DNA of 64,000 bases from Algoriphagus lacus (GTDB lineage: Bacteria; Bacteroidota; Bacteroidia; Cytophagales; Cyclobacteriaceae). The translations under genes and the position numbers were made by a program. The stretch covers positions 310,001-374,000 of the forward strand of contig NZ_QXML01000004.1 in NCBI RefSeq assembly GCF_003583985.1, given 5' to 3'. Below are positions 1-9,900 of this stretch, in pieces (within the stretch, counting starts at the first letter, position 1; each line of letters opens with the position of its first letter). Below the pieces are notes generated by a model. It did not search any database. It was not told the origin of the DNA and was given only the letters and a program-made list of their open reading frames with translations.

Positions 1-3000
1 TACTTCAAAAGAGGCCTGTGAGGTGAGCGTCAACACTCCTTTTTCTCCCTGACAAAGTTGTGCCGGCCCGGAGATAGTTACTTTTTGGTTTTCGATTCTA
101 ATCAATGTAAGGACAGCGGTTGCTTCTGTCACATTCCCCACCATATCCACAGCCCGGATCGCCACAGTAGTTTCCTTACCCAAGTCCTCACAGGTGGCAT
201 TGACCTTATTTATCGTTACTTCTTTTATCTGGCAATTATCGGTAAGTGATGTAATAAAGTTTTCCGGCTTAAGCTCAAGGACCCCTTTAGTTACATCAAA
301 TTCTGCCGCATAATTTTTAGGAACGAGGATTGGGGCCCGTTTGTCCTGAATCTTGACCAACGTCTTTTCCTCCCAAGTTTTGCCTGACTGATTTTTGATA
401 GTAATGCTGACCTGCTTTTCACCAATATCAGCACAGGTAAATTCGGACTGGCTTAGCTTGATATCCAAATTGGGATCCAACAAAGGCCAGGAAAGGAAAA
501 CATCTTCAGGTTTAAGCGTTGCCTTTCCAGAGGCATCAAGCTGAAGTTCTATTACTTCTTTGACACCTGTGTAAGGTTTATCGATAAAAGAAACCGTCAC
601 TTTTAAGGATTCGACTATGCATCCGCCATTGGGAAGAATTCTCGCCCAATATGTGCCTGACTCGGTCACGTTTAATGAAGTTTCCTTTTGAAGAGGGATT
701 TTTTGTCCGTCTTTCAACCACTCTTCCACAGTGTAAGCAAACTCACTTCCCAAGGTAAGCTTCAAAGGTTCTCCTGCGTAGGCTTGCTGAGTTCCAGATG
801 GACTTATGGAAATCTTTTGGGACTCAAAAGCCGAGGCTGTTACAATTACCAACTTTGAAGTTTGGTTACCTGAAAGGTCGGTAGCGGTGACCATAATTTC
901 GATTGGAAGCTCGTAATCGGCACAAGTGATTTGGCTCTTGTCCAATACCACAGACTGGATTCCGCAATTATCAGATACGGATGAGACAAAATCCTCCGGC
1001 TTGAGCGGTAAAACTCCCTTGACTTTATCGAAAGCAAGAGAAGGAGTCTTAGTAACCAGAATCGGATTCAGGTTATCTTTTACAATTAAATTGATCCAAA
1101 ATTCTGTGGTAGCAATGCTTGATGAATTTTCAGGGGGGTAATTGATAGTGACTTTGACTTTTTGAGTACCTACGTCATTGCAATCAAATTCATTTTTACT
1201 CAATACCACCAAACTACTCGGAACTGCGCCAGGTTGAAAAACAGCTTCATTGGTTAAAGTTGCTTTTCCTGATTCGTTCAGCGCCAAGTTAACGTCATTG
1301 GTATACTCTTCAGGTAAATCCTTTTCAAGGATGAAACGTTTGGAACCCACTATGCAACCAGTAGCCAATTGAAGCGTGGCTTGATATTCACCCGAAGAGT
1401 TAACCAAAATTTCCCTTCCTGTCTGATTAGGAATCAATTGGCCATTTTTGGTCCATGCCAAAACTTGATATTCCAGTTCATTTCCAAGCCTCAAGGTGGA
1501 TGTGCCATTGTCGGTCAAAGGATCCAATGAAGTGATAGACACCTTTTTGGACTCTATGACATTTCCAATAATAGCTGTAACAGTTTTGGAAAAGGTATTT
1601 CCCGACTGGTCAGTGGCAGTAAGGACAACGGGAAATTGCCATTTTGGAGCATCCGGATTTTGATAAATATCCGCGCAGGTAATTTCCATTCTACTTTGCG
1701 AAATAGTCAAGGGAACTGTGCAATTATCCTGAATGTCTGAGATAAAAAAATCCGCAAATGATAACTGTACTTTACCTACTACAGGATCAAACAAATAGGT
1801 CGCATTTGCGGCATCAAAATAAGGTGGAAGCTCATCCACCACATTTACTTTAATCAAGGATGACCAAGACTGATTGGATGCGTCTTTAGCTGTAACCGTG
1901 ACATCCTTCCAACCCAAATCTGTGCAGGTAAATTTCGGATCTCTGGAATAAGTGAACGTATATAATCCTTGATCACCTGAGTTTACCAGGAACTGGGAAG
2001 GTTTCAACTCACCCAATCCAGAGTAATCAAGCGAAATTTTTACTGTATCCTTAAAAACCGGAACGACAGTCTCGGTTTGTAATAAAACCTTTAGCTCAAT
2101 TTCATCCGCGTACACCCTACGTTCCACCCTGACCAGATCATAATTTGAATTCAAAACTGGAAAAGTGTAAACCGGTGAAAATTTGATTTTCGCGAAATCT
2201 TGGCCATTCTCTTTTACTTTTTGAAGATTCACTTCTAAGTGGCCATAGTGTTTTCCTCCGTCTTCCAAGAGCGGAACTGGTCCTCCAGTGTTCCAATTTT
2301 CGACGGAATTTTGATCAGCAGTCCATTTCCTAAAAGGATTATAATTGAGCGTTTCAAGCGGATTGGTATTCCATTTTCTCTTTTCACCGCGCATCCCATC
2401 AGCTGCCACACCCACATCGTAATACATCACCCCTTTACCGTCTCCATTTTCATCCACAAAACTTCGCTCAAAGAGTTCATCATGACCGGAAAAAACAGCA
2501 ATCACCCCATATTCTTCTAATAGAGGATTTAAAATTCGTAACGGTGTACCTACCTGACCTATAGATAATTCATGGTTCATAGGTACTCCGTGCTCACCTG
2601 AACTGTAAGCGATATGGTGGTATTGGACAAAAATTAATTGACCCGCTTCCTTGGCGGTTTTTAAATTTTCTTCTAGCCACTTGTATTGATCTGTTCCTGG
2701 TCCAAAGCCACTGAGGTCAGTTCCTCCATTACTTTCATATTCTGCTTTGGTAAAATTCTCCTGAGTATCGGTTCCGGGAACTGTAAATTCAGTCCCTTTT
2801 AGTTTTTCAATTCCATCAAAATCTGATGTTTTTTGATCAGGATTTCCATTGTTTGAATCCAAAGTAAGAATGGTAATCGGTCCGTAGTCTACCCTGTAGT
2901 AACTCTGACGATGCTTTTGAAGTGGATCGGTAGTGGGAGTTTCAAAGTATTCATGAAATCTTTCCCTGCCCAATCGTGGCAAATAATCTCCCTTATCATT

Positions 3001-3837
3001 AATTCCATATCCTCCATTGGTAGCGCCAAAACTCTCCCAATTTCCGAGGGCAGGAATAATCGGATAAATACTCAATCCTTTTCCAACCTCTCCTGCCATA
3101 TGCCTAAAAAATTCATCCCAAGCGGGTTGGTATCCCCCACCCTGAACCAAATCACCCGGCATCAATATGAATTCAGGTGCCCTGTTGTTTATAATTTTAA
3201 GGTTTTCTTCAAAGCCTTTAGACTCAGTGAGAAAATAATTGGGAAGCTCGAATCCCTGTTCAGTTGTTGTTCCAAATTTTTGTCTCCAAAGGTCAGGAAT
3301 TGAAAAGGGTCTGGACAAGGGATTTCCTGGGTACCAAGCTCTGTTACTCACTCTTCCTACGGGCTCCATTTCGGAATCAGAAAGGGCAATAAATCGAATG
3401 GATGTCCAATTTTTGTCGTCGGGAACGGGCCTAAAGCTTGATGAAAATATCTCTGAGCCTAGAAAAATCTGATATGAATAAATATCACCGTTTGGCAATT
3501 CGGGAAGAACGGCCACATATTTGTAAGCTTCGGAACCCTTCAGCCAAGAACCTTTGGTCAGCCCGGGAATTTCCTCATTGAGCTCTTTAGTGGTATAATA
3601 AATCTCGGGAATTAAATCGCCTTCAATAGCTGACGTCCAAATTTTTGTTCCCTGTTCGTTGTAAAGTTCAATTTTGGAATTTAGAATTTGGGAGGAAATC
3701 CAAGTGATCTGAATTCTGCCCTGACCATAGACCTGTAGGTAGGGATATACTCTAAACACACTGGAATTAGGAGCTTGAAAAGAACCAAAAAGAAGATTCA
3801 ATCCAATCAAAAAGGATATCAAAAGAGCTCTTTTCAT
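1..3837 (-). CDS. Secreted metallophosphoesterase with C-terminal Ig/HYR-like repeats (3' end outside window)
   Basis: The frame is open from the ATG at 3837 to the window edge (1279 codons, no stop), so the C-terminus is missing. A short hydrophobic N-terminus (residues 1-20) looks like a signal peptide. Residues about 25-125 resemble the beta-sandwich that precedes purple-acid-phosphatase-type domains. A calcineurin-like phosphoesterase domain follows, with blocks at D154-S-E, G228-D229, G-N266-W-E, H407-H408 and G-H452-D-E. The usual family blocks are DxH, GD, GNH(D/E), H and GHxH, so several metal-ligand histidines are replaced. From about residue 560 to the edge there are about three units of roughly 240 residues, each pairing an Ig-like part with a HYR-like part containing SDNC and TATDxSGN motifs. 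Probably an exported or surface protein; a phosphatase role is uncertain because of the substitutions. Confidence 0.82.
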   Translation of the reverse strand, partial: MKRALLISFLIGLNLLFGSFQAPNSSVFRVYPYLQVYGQGRIQITWISSQILNSKIELYNEQGTKIWTSAIEGDLIPEIYYTTKELNEEIPGLTKGSWLKGSEAYKYVAVLPELPNGDIYSYQIFLGSEIFSSSFRPVPDDKNWTSIRFIALSDSEMEPVGRVSNRAWYPGNPLSRPFSIPDLWRQKFGTTTEQGFELPNYFLTESKGFEENLKIINNRAPEFILMPGDLVQGGGYQPAWDEFFRHMAGEVGKGLSIYPIIPALGNWESFGATNGGYGINDKGDYLPRLGRERFHEYFETPTTDPLQKHRQSYYRVDYGPITILTLDSNNGNPDQKTSDFDGIEKLKGTEFTVPGTDTQENFTKAEYESNGGTDLSGFGPGTDQYKWLEENLKTAKEAGQLIFVQYHHIAYSSGEHGVPMNHELSIGQVGTPLRILNPLLEEYGVIAVFSGHDELFERSFVDENGDGKGVMYYDVGVAADGMRGEKRKWNTNPLETLNYNPFRKWTADQNSVENWNTGGPVPLLEDGGKHYGHLEVNLQKVKENGQDFAKIKFSPVYTFPVLNSNYDLVRVERRVYADEIELKVLLQTETVVPVFKDTVKISLDYSGLGELKPSQFLVNSGDQGLYTFTYSRDPKFTCTDLGWKDVTVTAKDASNQSWSSLIKVNVVDELPPYFDAANATYLFDPVVGKVQLSFADFFISDIQDNCTVPLTISQSRMEITCADIYQNPDAPKWQFPVVLTATDQSGNTFSKTVTAIIGNVIESKKVSITSLDPLTDNGTSTLRLGNELEYQVLAWTKNGQLIPNQTGREILVNSSGEYQATLQLATGCIVGSKRFILEKDLPEEYTNDVNLALNESGKATLTNEAVFQPGAVPSSLVVLSKNEFDCNDVGTQKVKVTINYPPENSSSIATTEFWINLIVKDNLNPILVTKTPSLAFDKVKGVLPLKPEDFVSSVSDNCGIQSVVLDKSQITCADYELPIEIMVTATDLSGNQTSKLVIVTASAFESQKISISPSGTQQAYAGEPLKLTLGSEFAYTVEEWLKDGQKIPLQKETSLNVTESGTYWARILPNGGCIVESLKVTVSFIDKPYTGVKEVIELQLDASGKATLKPEDVFLSWPLLDPNLDIKLSQSEFTCADIGEKQVSITIKNQSGKTWEEKTLVKIQDKRAPILVPKNYAAEFDVTKGVLELKPENFITSLTDNCQIKEVTINKVNATCEDLGKETTVAIRAVDMVGNVTEATAVLTLIRIENQKVTISGPAQLCQGEKGVLTLTSQASFEV

Positions 3838-3860
3838 TTGATTTGTCATTCAACGGAAAT

Positions 3861-4958
3861 TTACTCAATCCTACTTTTCATTACTATCAGTTGGACTGGA
3901 TTTACGGGATCATTACTGAAAATGTAAATATTTCGCTGATCGATACCTTTTCTACCAATCGGATCAAGAATCAAGGTCAACTCCATGCTTTCACCGGGAG
4001 CCAAACTAGTCTTTGGAGCTTCGATCTGCAGGCATTCACAATTGCCCTGAATTTTTCTGATTTCCAACAAAGATCTTCCTTGATTGGTAACCGTGACTGA
4101 TCTCCTTACAACGGTTTTGGAACTGATTTCCCTTAAATCTATTTGCTTTTGGGCAATGAAAAGTTGGGGAACTTCATTCAGCTCAGCTTTAGAAATTGGG
4201 GCAAAGTACTCGAATAAATCAGCGATGATTTCCAATTCAACTGTGGATCCAGCTACGCCCTCCCATTTTACAGGAATATTATCCTCAAAAAACCCTAGGT
4301 CGTTTTTCAGTTTACTGTCATAGCGGATCATCAACAGTCCCCTTTCCTGTGGTCTGACAAATTGTTGAACTTGAGAAATTTGAATATAAGGTGGTGTTTC
4401 AGCCCGAAATGCGCCTTTGTCCAACAAGTCATCTCCCAGATTGAAAAACTCCACATACTTAATTTTGGGTTCGTTGTCAAACACGTCACCCATATTGATC
4501 TTTTTCAGCCTAAACCCCAATGGACCTTTTATTTCAGGATAAGCCCGCCTAACATCAGAGGGATAAGGAATTGAAATCCCTTCCAAATAAAGGGAGTCCT
4601 GAACTCCAGAAAGATTTCCTTTGACCACAATCAGTTTGGAAAAAAAACCCGCTGCAGAAGTAGGGTCAAATGAAACTTTGATTTTTCCAGACTCACCGAC
4701 ACTTAAGGTGTCCTTGGTGTATTCAACGGTAGTGCATCCACATTCCAGCCAAACGTCCTGAATAAAAAATAGGGAATCTTGAGTATGGGTAAATTCAAAT
4801 TCGGCTGTCTGAAGACCCTGTTCCTCCAATACAGTCCCTATATCCAATCGATTGACTTTCCAGATCAACTTGGGTACAGTAGGGACCTGAGCCAGAATTC
4901 CGGATTGAAAAAAAGCGGATAAGAAAACCAGGAAAAGAAGTGAAACAAAACGATTCAT
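3861..4958 (-). CDS. DUF1573-domain secreted protein
   Basis: A protein of 365 residues, starting at the ATG at 4958 because this gives a clean signal peptide (MNRF, then a hydrophobic stretch ending in LAQ). Two regions resemble DUF1573: residues about 40-120, with a CGC motif and a GxSGxIxVxFDPT segment, and the last 90 residues, with CECL and LAPGESMELTLILDP. DUF1573 domains are Ig-like folds of unknown function common in exported Bacteroidota proteins. It lies 23 bp downstream of nothing on its own strand but directly before the phosphoesterase start, so the two are probably co-transcribed. It diverges from trpS. Confidence 0.75.
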   Translation of the reverse strand: MNRFVSLLFLVFLSAFFQSGILAQVPTVPKLIWKVNRLDIGTVLEEQGLQTAEFEFTHTQDSLFFIQDVWLECGCTTVEYTKDTLSVGESGKIKVSFDPTSAAGFFSKLIVVKGNLSGVQDSLYLEGISIPYPSDVRRAYPEIKGPLGFRLKKINMGDVFDNEPKIKYVEFFNLGDDLLDKGAFRAETPPYIQISQVQQFVRPQERGLLMIRYDSKLKNDLGFFEDNIPVKWEGVAGSTVELEIIADLFEYFAPISKAELNEVPQLFIAQKQIDLREISSKTVVRRSVTVTNQGRSLLEIRKIQGNCECLQIEAPKTSLAPGESMELTLILDPIGRKGIDQRNIYIFSNDPVNPVQLIVMKSRIE

Positions 4959-5001
4959 AGTTGCAATTAACACATATTTTCACCCCGATTATAGCTTGAT
5001 T

Positions 5002-5014
5002 TACTTAATTTGCG
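5002..5014 (+). promoter_or_regulatory. Putative trpS promoter element (TACTTAATTTGCG)
   Basis: A TAnnTAATTTsG-like element 14 bp before the trpS start. Similar elements (TATCTAATTT followed by CG, GA or GG) occur before gap, uxaA and the serA fusion. It resembles the Bacteroidota -7 box but with extra bases between TA and TTTG. If it is the promoter, the mRNA leader is very short. Confidence 0.4.
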
Positions 5015-5028
5015 CCAAAATTAAGCAA

Positions 5029-6003
5029 ATGGCAAGAGTACTTACCGGCATCCAAAGTTCCGGTCGTCCACATTTAGGCAACATCCTGGGAGCAATCGTA
5101 CCCGCAATTGAATTGATCAACCAAAACCAGGAGGAGTCTTTTATTTTTATCGCTGACTTCCATTCGCTGACATCAAGCAAGGACGGGGAACTTAGAAAGC
5201 AAAATACCCTGGCAGTGGCAGCAGCGTGGCTTGCCTTCGGTTTGGATATCCAGCGAACCACTTTTTACAGGCAATCACATATTCCTGAGGTAACCGAACT
5301 CACCTGGTATCTCAACTGCTTTACTCCTTTTCCAATGTTGGCTAATGCGCATAGCTTCAAGGACAAATCTGCTCGTTTGGCCGATGTCAATGCCGGGCTT
5401 TTCACCTACCCCGTCCTGATGGCTGCAGACATCCTGCTATACTCTGCTAATCTTGTTCCTGTGGGGAAGGATCAACTCCAACATCTCGAAATGACCCGCG
5501 ATATCGCCACAACTTTCAACAGGATTGTGGATGAGGAAATATTGGTGGTACCTGAAGCCAGAATAAGCGAGGAAGTGATGATCATTCCTGGTACCGATGG
5601 CCAAAAGATGAGTAAATCTTACAATAACTACATCGATATTTTCCTTCCTGAAAAGGAATTGAAAAAGAATGTGAATAGTATCATAACTGACAGTACCCCA
5701 TTGGAAGAACCAAAAGATCCGGATACCTGTCATGTTTTCAAATTATACAGCCTACTGGCTAGTCAAGAACAGACCAAGCAAATGCGGGCCAATTATCTGG
5801 GAGGAAATTACGGATATGGCCACGCCAAGAAAGAGTTTATGGAGCTCATCATGAGCAAGTACAGTAAAGAAAGAGAAGCTTTCAACTACTTCATGACCCA
5901 TCCTGATGAAATCGAAAAGCGCCTCTACGCCGGTGAGGAAAAGGCAAAGTCTGTTGCTTATGAACTTTTGGATCGGGTAAGAAGGAAGCTTGGATTTAGA
6001 TAA
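5029..6003 (+). CDS. trpS: Tryptophan--tRNA ligase
   Basis: Class I aminoacyl-tRNA synthetase that charges tRNA-Trp in the cytoplasm; 324 residues, close to the usual 325-335. The ATP-binding HIGH-like motif is PHLGN at residues 14-18 and the KMSKS loop is at 193-197. Other family landmarks are NCFTPFPMLANAHSFKDK and DILLYSANLVPVGKDQLQHLE. The start is the ATG before ARVLTG, since this matches family N-termini; an upstream in-frame ATG at 4996 overlaps the promoter-like element. Monocistronic, convergent with the PIG-L gene. Confidence 0.96.
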   Translation: MARVLTGIQSSGRPHLGNILGAIVPAIELINQNQEESFIFIADFHSLTSSKDGELRKQNTLAVAAAWLAFGLDIQRTTFYRQSHIPEVTELTWYLNCFTPFPMLANAHSFKDKSARLADVNAGLFTYPVLMAADILLYSANLVPVGKDQLQHLEMTRDIATTFNRIVDEEILVVPEARISEEVMIIPGTDGQKMSKSYNNYIDIFLPEKELKKNVNSIITDSTPLEEPKDPDTCHVFKLYSLLASQEQTKQMRANYLGGNYGYGHAKKEFMELIMSKYSKEREAFNYFMTHPDEIEKRLYAGEEKAKSVAYELLDRVRRKLGFR

Positions 6004-6067
6004 AAATTGACGAGTGTTTGGATCATTTTAGGTTACAAATATTCATCATTTATCACTAAACTCGTTC

Positions 6068-6922
6068 TTATTTTACCTCCCTAAAGTATTCCCTGTCAAA
6101 TATCCTGGAGTAAATCCAGGTGGGTACCTTATCGTGAAAAGGCATCAAATCTTTTAAAACTTCCTGCTGCGTCTGATGAGCTTGCATTACTTGCAAAGTT
6201 CGAGGAAAAAACTTCCGTGTATTAATTGAAAAATCTGGGCGGGGCAGCCCTTGCTTGGGGTCTTCAGGATAGTTTTTCTGAAAACTCGAGGAAAGCTTCA
6301 AGGCAATTTTGATCTGCTTTTTACACAAGGTCACCTGAAACATCTCCTGAGGAGTAAATCCGTCCATCCCTCTTTTTTCCAAAAAGACTTCTTCAACAGC
6401 CCTTCCAGTCAGTCGATGATCCGGATGACCGTAAAGTCCGACTTTGGAATCATAAGAAATCAACACATCAGGATCAACTTCCGCAATTAGTTCTCCAACG
6501 ATTTTTTTTAATGAATCCAGGCCGACTTTCTCCAAACCACTGTCAGGATAGTCCAAAAGATGAAGATGATCTGCGCCAATCAGCTCGGCAGCGTTTTTCA
6601 TTTCCACGGTTCTGAGTTTTGCCAATTCCACTTCATCTTCGATTCCTGAAGATTTTCCTTTTTCACCTCGGGTCAGGCAAACCATCTGAATTTCATGGCC
6701 TTCTTCCTTGAGTTTCATCAAGGTTCCTGACACAGTCACCTCATCATCGGGATGGGGAAAAATAGCCAGAATCAGGTGTTTTTCCCGATCATCTACCAAT
6801 TGTTCCTGCTGGGGAATATCATGATCGTGCAATTGGTTCCTTCCAAAAAGGATCAAAATCCATGGAGAAAGCACCAATATGACTCCAATAATCCCCAGCG
6901 AAACAATCAGTAATTTTTTCAT
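6068..6922 (-). CDS. PIG-L family deacetylase, membrane-anchored
   Basis: LmbE/PIG-L zinc-dependent N-deacetylase fold of 284 residues. An N-terminal hydrophobic segment (residues about 4-26) would anchor it in the membrane or serve as an uncleaved signal. The metal-binding HPDDE follows IFP near residue 57 and the second motif GHPDHRLTG is near residue 168. Members remove acetyl groups from amino sugars or related substrates; the substrate here cannot be told. Its start overlaps the stop of the upstream cytochrome-type gene by 4 bp (ATGA), so translation is coupled and the two probably work together. Confidence 0.85.
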   Translation of the reverse strand: MKKLLIVSLGIIGVILVLSPWILILFGRNQLHDHDIPQQEQLVDDREKHLILAIFPHPDDEVTVSGTLMKLKEEGHEIQMVCLTRGEKGKSSGIEDEVELAKLRTVEMKNAAELIGADHLHLLDYPDSGLEKVGLDSLKKIVGELIAEVDPDVLISYDSKVGLYGHPDHRLTGRAVEEVFLEKRGMDGFTPQEMFQVTLCKKQIKIALKLSSSFQKNYPEDPKQGLPRPDFSINTRKFFPRTLQVMQAHQTQQEVLKDLMPFHDKVPTWIYSRIFDREYFREVK

Positions 6923-9900
6923 TCCGTTCTTCTTAAGGTGCTTAGATAGCTGACCAAATCCCGAATTTCCCGCTTGCTCAACAGCTCACCCATCGGCGGC
7001 ATACTGGATGGCGACATTTGTGAAGATTTGATGTCTTTCTTGGAAATCACCTTCTCCTCCGCTCCCACTTTTACTGTCACAGAGGATGAATTTTCCGACA
7101 TCATGGTACCGGCTACCTTTTCACCAGAATTGAGTTCCACAGTCAAAAAGCCAAATCCAGGAGCAAGTCGCTTGCTGGGCTCTACCAATGCAATCAAGAG
7201 TTCCTCTCTGGACAGGGTATTCCCGATTTTATCCAAGGCAGGACCTGCATTTCCGCCCATATCGTCGTAGGCATGGCAGCGAATACATTGAGCAGTCTGA
7301 TTTTCAAAGAAAATTCTCCTGCCTTGCCGGACATTTCCTTCAGCTAGTGCTCCAGCATATTTCTTCCACGATTCACCACCAGCTTTTGCATCCAAAAGTG
7401 CTGTAAACTGAGCGGAGAGCTCTTTAGACTCTGTGGCAGCGATTGCTTCTTCAAGTTCTATCCAGGTTTGGTCAGGTAGTTTCCCGGCTTCAAAATCCGC
7501 CAGGATGCTCTTCCAAACCGGTAAATTTTCACTCCCTTCCAATTCGCCCAAGGTCAAAAGTGCGGTTTGTTTTTCCGGTACTGTACGTTTGGCGATAATA
7601 TCCGTAAGCAGCGCAACTTTCTGGTCATTAGGCAATGAGGTCTGAGCCAGAAGGCCTAAACCTGCTACCCTCACTGATTGGGAGTTATCATTCATTGCTT
7701 GGGAGATTGCGTCACCCAGATTCGGAGCATTCATCGCTACCATTGAATTCAAGGCCTGAACTTTTACCAAATCCGAGGGATCAGATTTCAACTTAGTCAT
7801 CAATAAGTCAGAAGCATCCGTCATTCCCAGCTTACCGAAAGCCTTGGCAGATTCCACTCGTATCGACTCTTCCCGAGCATTGACCTGAGCCACTAAAACC
7901 GGCTTAACCTGATCTCGGATCAAGGCAGGATCTCTGGCCACTTCCCCTCTATATCGACCATCCACCCGATCCAAAACGGAAGGCTTTGCCCAAGTACCAA
8001 TTGATGCAATTACTTCCTGCCGGATTTCTTCTGGGGTGTTTGACTTTCCTAAGAATGCAATCAATTGATTGAGATTTTCTTCTTTCCCAACACGCTGATT
8101 TGCACTGATCACTCTGCGGATCAAGGCTTCGTTTTGGAAAGGTGTTGTATTTAAAATTGCTCCCAAAGCTGGAAGTGCCGCCGGAACTGAGAAATCATCA
8201 TGGATCGCTCTGGCTGTTTCTGTCACTATAAATTCGTCCGAATCATTGAGGAATTTTGACAATTCAGGCGATTCCATTCTTCTCAAAGCAATCACAGCAC
8301 CCAATCTCACCGCTTTTGATGGATGAGTAGACAAAGCAGCAATCGGTTCTACTTTTCCAATTCTGGATAAAGCCAAGGTGCCGGCATGTCTCAAATAAGC
8401 ATCCTCGTCATTATTAACCTCCAAGAGTGCGATCAAAGGCTGGATAGCCTCGGGATTTTTGGTTCTTCCCAAAGCCTCCGCACTAAAAAATCTAACCCGG
8501 GAATTTTCATCTCTAAGTCCAGCAATCAGATCATTTCCGGCTTTGGAGTATTTGATGTCGCCGAGCCATTTCGCCGCCTGAGCCTTGATTTCAGGATCAG
8601 AGTCTTTCAAAAGGGGGACAATTGCATCGGCATACTTCATATCCTCCATGCGAGCCAGTTGGCTCAAGCCAACGATTGCGTGAATACGAGCCAATTGGTT
8701 GCTCTTATCCTGAATGACGCTTTGGAACACTTCAGCTCCGTCATCTCCACGTTTTGCAAGTTCAAATTGTGCTTTTCTGCGGATCCGCTGATCCTCAAAG
8801 TAGAGTTTTGACTTCAGTTCATCTTCTGAAAGTTTCTTATAATCGGCCTTGATTTCGGATTCAGTTTGCTTTTGCAATGCCCATCCTGCTGCTGTTTCAT
8901 CTGTCAACTTCCAGATTCGACCGTAGTTTTTATCATCCCAGCCAATGATCCAGTCTGCCATGTACAAGGAACCATCCGGACCAAAATCTATCCCCGTTGG
9001 CAAAAAGCTTCCGACGATTTTTTCAGTTTTTGTCAGTTCAAAAGATGCTCCTTTTGGCTGAAGCTGAAAAGCATGAAGTCCCGAGCTAGCTGGGCTTCCC
9101 ACAAATTCCACCACGAAAAAGTGATCTCTCCATCGCTCACCCAAGCCTGCACCAGGATTGAAAACCATCCCCGTTGGACCGCTTACGTAATTTTGAATAC
9201 AGGGCGTGATAAATGCAGCCTGTCCCTCCCAACGGGGAAGATAAAGTTTCTCATCCATCCAAACTTTGTAGGTATTGTTGTCCGGATCACGGTACTTCCC
9301 AAATTGCCAGTTGATTCTCCATCCGGAATCAGAGCCATTGGTCAGGTAAACCAAGCGTTCTTTTTCGCCAGCGTGATCTCCGTCATTGTCCACAGAGATC
9401 AGGTTATTATAATTATCGAATACAAACTCGTGGGTATTCCTCACCCCCATCGCAAAAATCTCAAAATCACTTCCGTCTGGATTGGATCGGGCAATTACCC
9501 CACGGTTAGGATACTTCCATTCGGTACCATCAGGGCCTTTTCCATTGAATCCAATGTCTCCGATCCCCCAATAAATCCTACCATCCGGGCCCATTTCAAC
9601 TCCGGACATACCATGCCCACCAAAGCCTACATGGATTCCATAGCCGTAGGAAAGAGAAGTCTTTTCATCCATGATTCCATCCCCATTGGCATCTTTTAGT
9701 CGCCACATGTCTGGTCCAGCTGCCACGTACAAGGCATCCTCAGTTTTCATTAATCCTCCCGCCACATCGGTGACTTCATCATTAAAGTCCTGAACCTGAA
9801 TCTGAGACCAATCGGCAAAGCCATCTCCATCCGAGTCCTTGAGCATGATTACTTCATTTTTCTCCACCGTCATGTCTTTCCAATCATGCGATCCGTCACC

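Noticed and set aside
8866..9699. A 277-codon plus-strand open frame
   Set aside because: It lies antisense to the large propeller/HEAT/cytochrome lipoprotein gene, has no recognisable domain and its sequence follows the codon pattern of the opposite strand.
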